Assembly (NCBI GenBank): GCA_003660235.1
Contig: QGON01000068.1
Location: forward strand, 140,718-204,717
Length of the DNA: 64,000 bases
Origin: a bacterium endosymbiont of Escarpia laminata
GTDB lineage: Bacteria; Pseudomonadota; Gammaproteobacteria; Chromatiales; Chromatiaceae
Direction of reading: 5' to 3'
The stretch's first letter is position 1. Every line of letters begins with the position of its first letter. The notes beneath the pieces were generated by a model that saw only the letters and a list, made by a program, of their open reading frames with translations, made no database searches and was not told the origin of the DNA. The position numbers were made by a program, and so were the translations under genes. Of this stretch, positions 60,058 through 64,000 are shown piece after piece.

Positions 60058-62307
60058 ATGCCTGATCCTGATGAACTTAACTCACTGGTATCCAGGTTTC
60101 TTGCAAACCGGCGTCTCTCCTCCCACCGGGGCATGCTGCTGCTCTCCGGTAAACCTCAATGGAGCCGCTCGGTTGCTGCTGAACTGTTAAAAAGACTCAC
60201 CTTCAATCGTTCGATATGGATCGGCCTGGACAGTCCCCCGGAGATCGACAGCATCCCCGCGAGCAAAGCGACCACCCTGCTTGGGCAGGAGATCGACGCA
60301 CTGGTGTTCGATGCCTTCTGTGGACTCGATGTGGATGCTTTAGGCGCATCCAGTGGCACCGTCCGGGCCGGGGGACTACTGCTGATGCTCTCTCCCCCAC
60401 TGAGTGAGTGGCCCGGATTCGACGATCCGGAATATGCCCGTATCACCGTGGCAGGTTATGAATCCCGCGATATAAGCGGCCGTTTCCTCTCCCGTTTCGC
60501 CCATCTGCTTACGAATGATGCAACGATCCTGCAGATCGAACAGGATAAGCCCTTGCCCCCGCTTCCGGCAGCTCAACCGACATACACCCCGCCCCCCGTT
60601 GAAGATCCGGATTGTCTGACAGCTGACCAGCTCATTGCGGTGGAAGCGGTGATCAAGGTCGTCACAGGACACCGCCGACGCCCGGCAGTGTTGATCTCCG
60701 ACCGGGGACGCGGCAAGTCAGCGGCTATGGGCATTGCCGCTGCCAGACTTCTGCAACAGGGCGTGTCACAGATTCTCGTCACCGCCCCCAGGCTGGCAGC
60801 GGTCGAGCCGCTGTTCCAAAGCGCTTGCAGCCTGCTGCCGGAAGCAGAATGCAGCAGGGGCGCCATCCACCTCGGAGAGGCACAACTGCGTTTTATCGCA
60901 CCGGATGAACTGATCCACTCCCCGCTTCCCGGCGACCTGTTGTTGGTGGACGAGGCAGCCGCCATCCCCTCCCCCATGCTTGAGCAACTGCTGGAGCACT
61001 ATCCCCGCATCGCCTTTGCCTCCACCATTCACGGTTACGAAGGTACCGGCCGGGGTTTTGCAGTGCGTTTCCGCAAGATACTCGACCAGCGCCGCCCGCA
61101 ATGGCGGCAGATTTTCCTGGAGACCCCAATCCGCTGGGCCACCGGTGATCCACTGGAGAGATTCATCTTTCGCGCCCTGGCACTTGACGCCACGCCTGTA
61201 CCTGACAATGAACTGCAGCACGCAGATCCGGCAGAGATAGTCCTGGAAACCCTGGATCGGGATCAGCTTGCCGCCAATGAAAGCGATCTCTCCGATCTCT
61301 TTGGTCTGTTAGTGCTCGCCCACTACCGCACCACTCCTCTCGATCTGCGCCAACTCCTGGATGGCCCAAACCTCAGTATCACGGTGCTGCGCCACCAGGG
61401 ACGCATCGTTGCCACGGCACTGGTCGCCCGCGAGGGTGGATTCACCCCGGCCATCGCCCAAGCCATCTGGGCCGGACACCGCCGTCCCAGGGGACATCTG
61501 CTCGCCCAGTCACTAAGCGCCCATCTTGGACTGGAAACCGCAGCCTGCCTGCTGGGCGCGCGCATCATGCGCATCGCGGTGCACCCTGCACTCCAGCAGC
61601 AGGGATTGGGCCGCCGCATGGTGGCTGCGTTACGGCAGCAGGCAGAAGCGGAAGGACTGGATTATATCGGTGCGAGTTTCGGCGCCACCCAGGAGTTGAT
61701 GTACTTCTGGCAGGCAGGCGGACTGCTCCCCATCCGGGTCGGCATACGTCGCGGCGCCAGCAGTGGCGCCCACTCCATAATCGTGTTGCATCCAACTTCC
61801 ACTGCCGGCAAGAAGATGTTTCGACAGGCTCGGACTCGCTTCCTCAACCACTTCCCGCTATTGCTGGGAGATTCCCTGCAGGAGATGGAGCCGTCACTGG
61901 CACTCACACTGCTGCTGCAGAAGGAAGAACCCTCACTCCCAACCCTGGAACCACAGGACTGGCTCGACCTTATCGCCTTCAGCTTTGCCAATCGCGGATT
62001 TGAGATCACCCTGCCCCCAATCACCACACTCTGCCTTCGTTTCTTTGCCAATGCCGAGCACTCCTCACTGCTCACCACCGATGAACAGCGGTTACTGATG
62101 ATGAAGGTACTTCAACGCCATGACTGGCAATATCTGGCCAGGGCGCTGGAGATGCCAGGCCGGGCAGCGGCAGAGCAAGCGATAAAAACCGCAGTAGGCA
62201 AACTCGTTACAGAAATGGGGGGTCAGCAGGTCAGAGAGAGAATCAAGCAGCTTGGCATCAGAACAAGCAAGTCTCAATCCACCTCTTCCAAAGCGAAGGG
62301 GAAATAA
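60058..62307 (+). CDS. tmcA: tRNA(Met) cytidine acetyltransferase TmcA
   Basis: Acetylates C34 of the elongator methionine tRNA using ATP and acetyl-CoA. 749 residues. Motifs: Walker A SDRGRGKSAAMG near 215, Walker B LLLVDEAAAIPSPML near 300, and a GNAT acetyltransferase fold (RIAVHPALQQQGLGRRMVAAL) near 505, followed by a tRNA-binding C-terminus. Divergent from hypF with a 120-bp gap. The integrase gene converges on its 3' end. Confidence 0.94.
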   Translation: MPDPDELNSLVSRFLANRRLSSHRGMLLLSGKPQWSRSVAAELLKRLTFNRSIWIGLDSPPEIDSIPASKATTLLGQEIDALVFDAFCGLDVDALGASSGTVRAGGLLLMLSPPLSEWPGFDDPEYARITVAGYESRDISGRFLSRFAHLLTNDATILQIEQDKPLPPLPAAQPTYTPPPVEDPDCLTADQLIAVEAVIKVVTGHRRRPAVLISDRGRGKSAAMGIAAARLLQQGVSQILVTAPRLAAVEPLFQSACSLLPEAECSRGAIHLGEAQLRFIAPDELIHSPLPGDLLLVDEAAAIPSPMLEQLLEHYPRIAFASTIHGYEGTGRGFAVRFRKILDQRRPQWRQIFLETPIRWATGDPLERFIFRALALDATPVPDNELQHADPAEIVLETLDRDQLAANESDLSDLFGLLVLAHYRTTPLDLRQLLDGPNLSITVLRHQGRIVATALVAREGGFTPAIAQAIWAGHRRPRGHLLAQSLSAHLGLETAACLLGARIMRIAVHPALQQQGLGRRMVAALRQQAEAEGLDYIGASFGATQELMYFWQAGGLLPIRVGIRRGASSGAHSIIVLHPTSTAGKKMFRQARTRFLNHFPLLLGDSLQEMEPSLALTLLLQKEEPSLPTLEPQDWLDLIAFSFANRGFEITLPPITTLCLRFFANAEHSSLLTTDEQRLLMMKVLQRHDWQYLARALEMPGRAAAEQAIKTAVGKLVTEMGGQQVRERIKQLGIRTSKSQSTSSKAKGK

Positions 62308-62362
62308 CCGTCTCCCCTTATTCAATCATAGGTGATCACAGAAATAAGCGTGGATTCTGGCG

Positions 62363-63331
62363 CTACTTGTCGAGTGGGCTAAGTACTCCCTGGCCACCAC
62401 GACCGATTACATGAGTATAGATCTGGGTGGTCCTAACATCCTTGTGTCCCATCAGCTCCTGAATTGTTCGGATGTCATAACCAGCGGTCAGCAGCTCCGT
62501 AGCAAAACTATGCCTCAGGGTATGACATGATGCCTGTTTCTCAATATTTGCCTTGCGTATGGCCTGCTTCACGGCCCGCTGGATACTCTGCTCACCGATA
62601 TGATGCCGGCGAGTAACACCACTACGGGGATCGTTCGAGAGATCAGCAGCTGGAAAGATATATTGCCAGGCCCACTCTTTCGGGGCATTTGGATATTTTC
62701 GTTCCAGCGCAAAAGGCAGATACACCGCACCAAATCCAGAGACAATGTCCTGTCTGTAAAGAGCGCGCACACGGCCTATTTGCGCCTTGAGCGGATTCTG
62801 CAGAGAATCCGGGAGCAGAGTGACACGATCCTTGCCCCCTTTTCCGTTACGCACCACCAGTTGTCGGCCAGATAATTCCACATCCATTATCCTCAGCCTT
62901 ACACACTCCATGAGGCGCAGGCCTGAACCGTACATAAGGCTCGCCATCAGCAGATGAGTTCCCTCAAGGTGCAAGAGGACCGATTGGACCTCTTCATTGC
63001 TAAGGACCACTGGAAGTCTTTGAGGTTTTTTTGCCCGAGTGACGTTTTCAAGCCAGGGAAACTCTTTTTCGAGCACTTCCCGGTAGAGAAAGAGAATGGC
63101 GCTAAGCGCCTGATTCTGAGTCGATGCGGCAACATTTCTGTCGACGGCAAGGTGAGACAGAAAGGTTTCAATCTCCTTGGCGCCCATCTGATCGGGGTGG
63201 CGCTTGCCGTGATAGAGGATAAAACGTCGGATCCAGTCGACATACGCCTGTTCAGTCCGAATACTATAGTGTTTAACTCGGATTTTATCTCGAACACGGT
63301 CCAACAGACGGGGTTTACCTTCCTTAGTCAT
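62363..63331 (-). CDS. intI: Integron integrase IntI
   Basis: A 322-residue tyrosine recombinase. Catalytic residues: Arg139 ([12 protein letters not shown]), Lys164 region (GKGGKDR), His270 and Arg273 ([11 protein letters not shown]), His296 (LMGHKD) and Tyr305 (TQIYTHV). The IntI-specific insert between patches II and III is present at ~203-245 ([20 protein letters not shown], then [17 protein letters not shown]). It is transcribed away from the cassettes, as in known integrons. No LexA-type operator (CTG-N10-CAG) is evident upstream. Confidence 0.96.
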   Translation of the reverse strand: MTKEGKPRLLDRVRDKIRVKHYSIRTEQAYVDWIRRFILYHGKRHPDQMGAKEIETFLSHLAVDRNVAASTQNQALSAILFLYREVLEKEFPWLENVTRAKKPQRLPVVLSNEEVQSVLLHLEGTHLLMASLMYGSGLRLMECVRLRIMDVELSGRQLVVRNGKGGKDRVTLLPDSLQNPLKAQIGRVRALYRQDIVSGFGAVYLPFALERKYPNAPKEWAWQYIFPAADLSNDPRSGVTRRHHIGEQSIQRAVKQAIRKANIEKQASCHTLRHSFATELLTAGYDIRTIQELMGHKDVRTTQIYTHVIGRGGQGVLSPLDK

Positions 63332-63467
63332 GATGTATTTCCCTATTTCCTTTAGGTCATCTATATTATGCTGGTGGGAAGTAAAATCAACAAGTTAAAA
63401 GTATTCTGGCGGATTAGGCGTCAGTTTTGACGTGTTTGATCACGTCGTTTAGGACGCCCATATATAG
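63332..63467. other. attI region of the integron
   Basis: The stretch between the integrase start and the first cassette junction. It ends with G at 63467, followed by TTATGTG of the cassette. Within it lies a nested inverted repeat: GGCGTC (63417) / GACGCC (63453) around GACGTG (63429) / CACGTC (63441). A promoter for the cassettes should also lie here or in intI, but none could be placed. Confidence 0.7.
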
Positions 63468-63821
63468 TTATGTGTATTCACTAAATATTTGTTTATGTTC
63501 GAACCGGTGAATTCGAGTATAAATTTTATCAATTTCACCAATAATATAGAGTAAGTTATATGAGTAAAGGTACAGTTAAATGGTTCAATGCTGACAAAGG
63601 CTTTGGTTTTATTACACCAGAAGATGGGGGCAAAGACCTTTTTGTTCATCACTCAGAAATTCAAAGTGGTGGTCAATACGCAACACTGAATGATGGCCAA
63701 GCTGTTGAATTTGAAGTTGGCCAAGGTCAAAAAGGTCCTTGTGCAAATAAAGTGGTTCCACTTTAAAGCCACACATAACGAATAAGGTTAGATCGCGCGA
63801 AGCCGCGATCTGAACCGTTTG
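63468..63821 (+). mobile_element. Integron gene cassette 1 (354 bp)
   Basis: Left junction: G|TTATGTG at 63467/63468. Right junction: G|TTGGAC at 63821/63822. The cassette's first bases complete GTTATGT, the exact reverse complement of ACATAAC at the start of its own attC, as expected for a cassette inserted by IntI. It carries one gene for a cold-shock protein and is AT-richer than the chromosome to the left. Confidence 0.85.
63560..63766 (+). CDS. Cold-shock domain protein (CspA family), cassette-borne
   Basis: A 68-residue single-stranded nucleic acid-binding protein with RNP1 KGFGFI (13-18) and RNP2 LFVHH (27-31). In most CspA proteins RNP2 reads VFVHF, so the second aromatic is His here. 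The leader of ~92 nt in the cassette is AT-rich. The ribosome site is weak. It is the only gene in the first cassette, in the usual orientation with attC at its 3' end. Confidence 0.95.
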   Translation: MSKGTVKWFNADKGFGFITPEDGGKDLFVHHSEIQSGGQYATLNDGQAVEFEVGQGQKGPCANKVVPL

Positions 63822-63827
63822 TTGGAC
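63773..63827. repeat. attC recombination site
   Basis: R'' is ACATAAC (63773-63779) and R' is GTTGGAC (63821-63827, matching GTTRRRY). The inner arms GGTT.AGATCGCG and CGCGATCTGAACC pair with one unpaired base, as in attC sites, around a short loop. Length is 55 bp. R'' and R' are not complementary at all positions because R' here belongs to the next cassette. Confidence 0.85.
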
Positions 63828-64000
63828 AAGCCCACAGCAGTTAAGCAGAACCGCTCTTTAAGAAAATAGCTTTTTGACTTTCTGCTGCACCCAAGGCTCA
63901 TTTGGCCGATGAACCTTGGGTAGATGCAGACCATGTTGCCATTGCAGCAACATTTGCTCATGAATGAAGTATTTACAGCAAATATTCATGTTTTACAGAT
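63822..64000. mobile_element. Start of integron cassette 2 (cut by window end)
   Basis: Begins with TTGGAC and runs beyond the window. Two short frames are possible: a 43-codon minus-strand frame (63858-63989, MNICCKYFIHEQMLL...) and a plus-strand frame open from ATG 63924 to the end. Neither has a convincing ribosome site, and neither is recognised. Its own attC should begin with GTCCAAC further right. Confidence 0.6.

Overview
The window is a chromosomal segment of a gammaproteobacterium. The evidence is gene order: ubiG-mupP-yciK, rnmA-yciO-M50-trpS-scpA-scpB-rluB, yciB-yciI-ppiC, and smc-zipA-ligA. Moderate GC, a SoxW-like thioredoxin protein, a SulP transporter, PEP-CTERM-type features and many sensory proteins suggest a free-living or symbiotic sulfur-oxidiser-like lineage. 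That assignment is inference, because no marker gene settles it.

Layout. 1-3542: a fatty-acid beta-oxidation pair (FadB/FadJ-type multienzyme cut by the window start, then an acyl-CoA ligase). 3571-6181: a 19-bp perfect palindrome and the decayed remains of a clpB/clpC-dnaJ chaperone operon. 6442-7998: SulP/STAS transporter. 8020-11256: ubiG, mupP, a squalene/phytoene-synthase-fold protein lacking its first aspartate motif, and a yciK-type SDR, interrupted by a 7-bp tandem repeat. 11266-15933: acyltransferase, glycosyltransferase, double-thioredoxin protein, diguanylate cyclase. 16030-22801: an eight-gene minus-strand housekeeping run. 22820-25252: AraC regulator and an lpxC copy split by a hairpin-rich insert of about 281 bp.

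25715-36134 is a large signalling island: a REC-HD-GYP protein on the plus strand, and on the minus strand a run of REC-ATPase, PAS-GAF kinase, orphan ABC-type binding protein, CHASE-type kinase, 6-TM kinase and a REC protein with an unrecognised output region. 36443-41860 holds a NYN-domain protein, GlcG-like protein, an unknown gene, yciB, yciI, a parvulin lipoprotein, a PEP-CTERM-like exported protein and a small conserved gene. 42036-48365 is smc-zipA-ligA. 48541-51678 holds queF, an FGGY kinase and an EpsB-type sugar transferase. 51887-55439 is a Cache-PAS-GGDEF-EAL gene with a frameshift. 55662-59937 holds amrB, the AmmeMemoRadiSam radical SAM enzyme and hypF; 60058-62307 is tmcA.

The right end (62363-64000) is an integron: an intI-type integrase, an attI region, and a first cassette of 354 bp carrying a cold-shock gene with a readable attC. 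Its two junctions can be placed to the base. A second cassette begins at 63822 and runs off the window.

A recurring theme is short repeats that touch genes. A heptamer array, a MITE-like repeat and a REP-like sequence each contain the stop codon of the adjacent gene. Four loci are broken (clp, dnaJ remnant, lpxC, GGDEF-EAL); single-base sequencing errors cannot be excluded for the frameshifts, but cannot explain the lpxC insertion.
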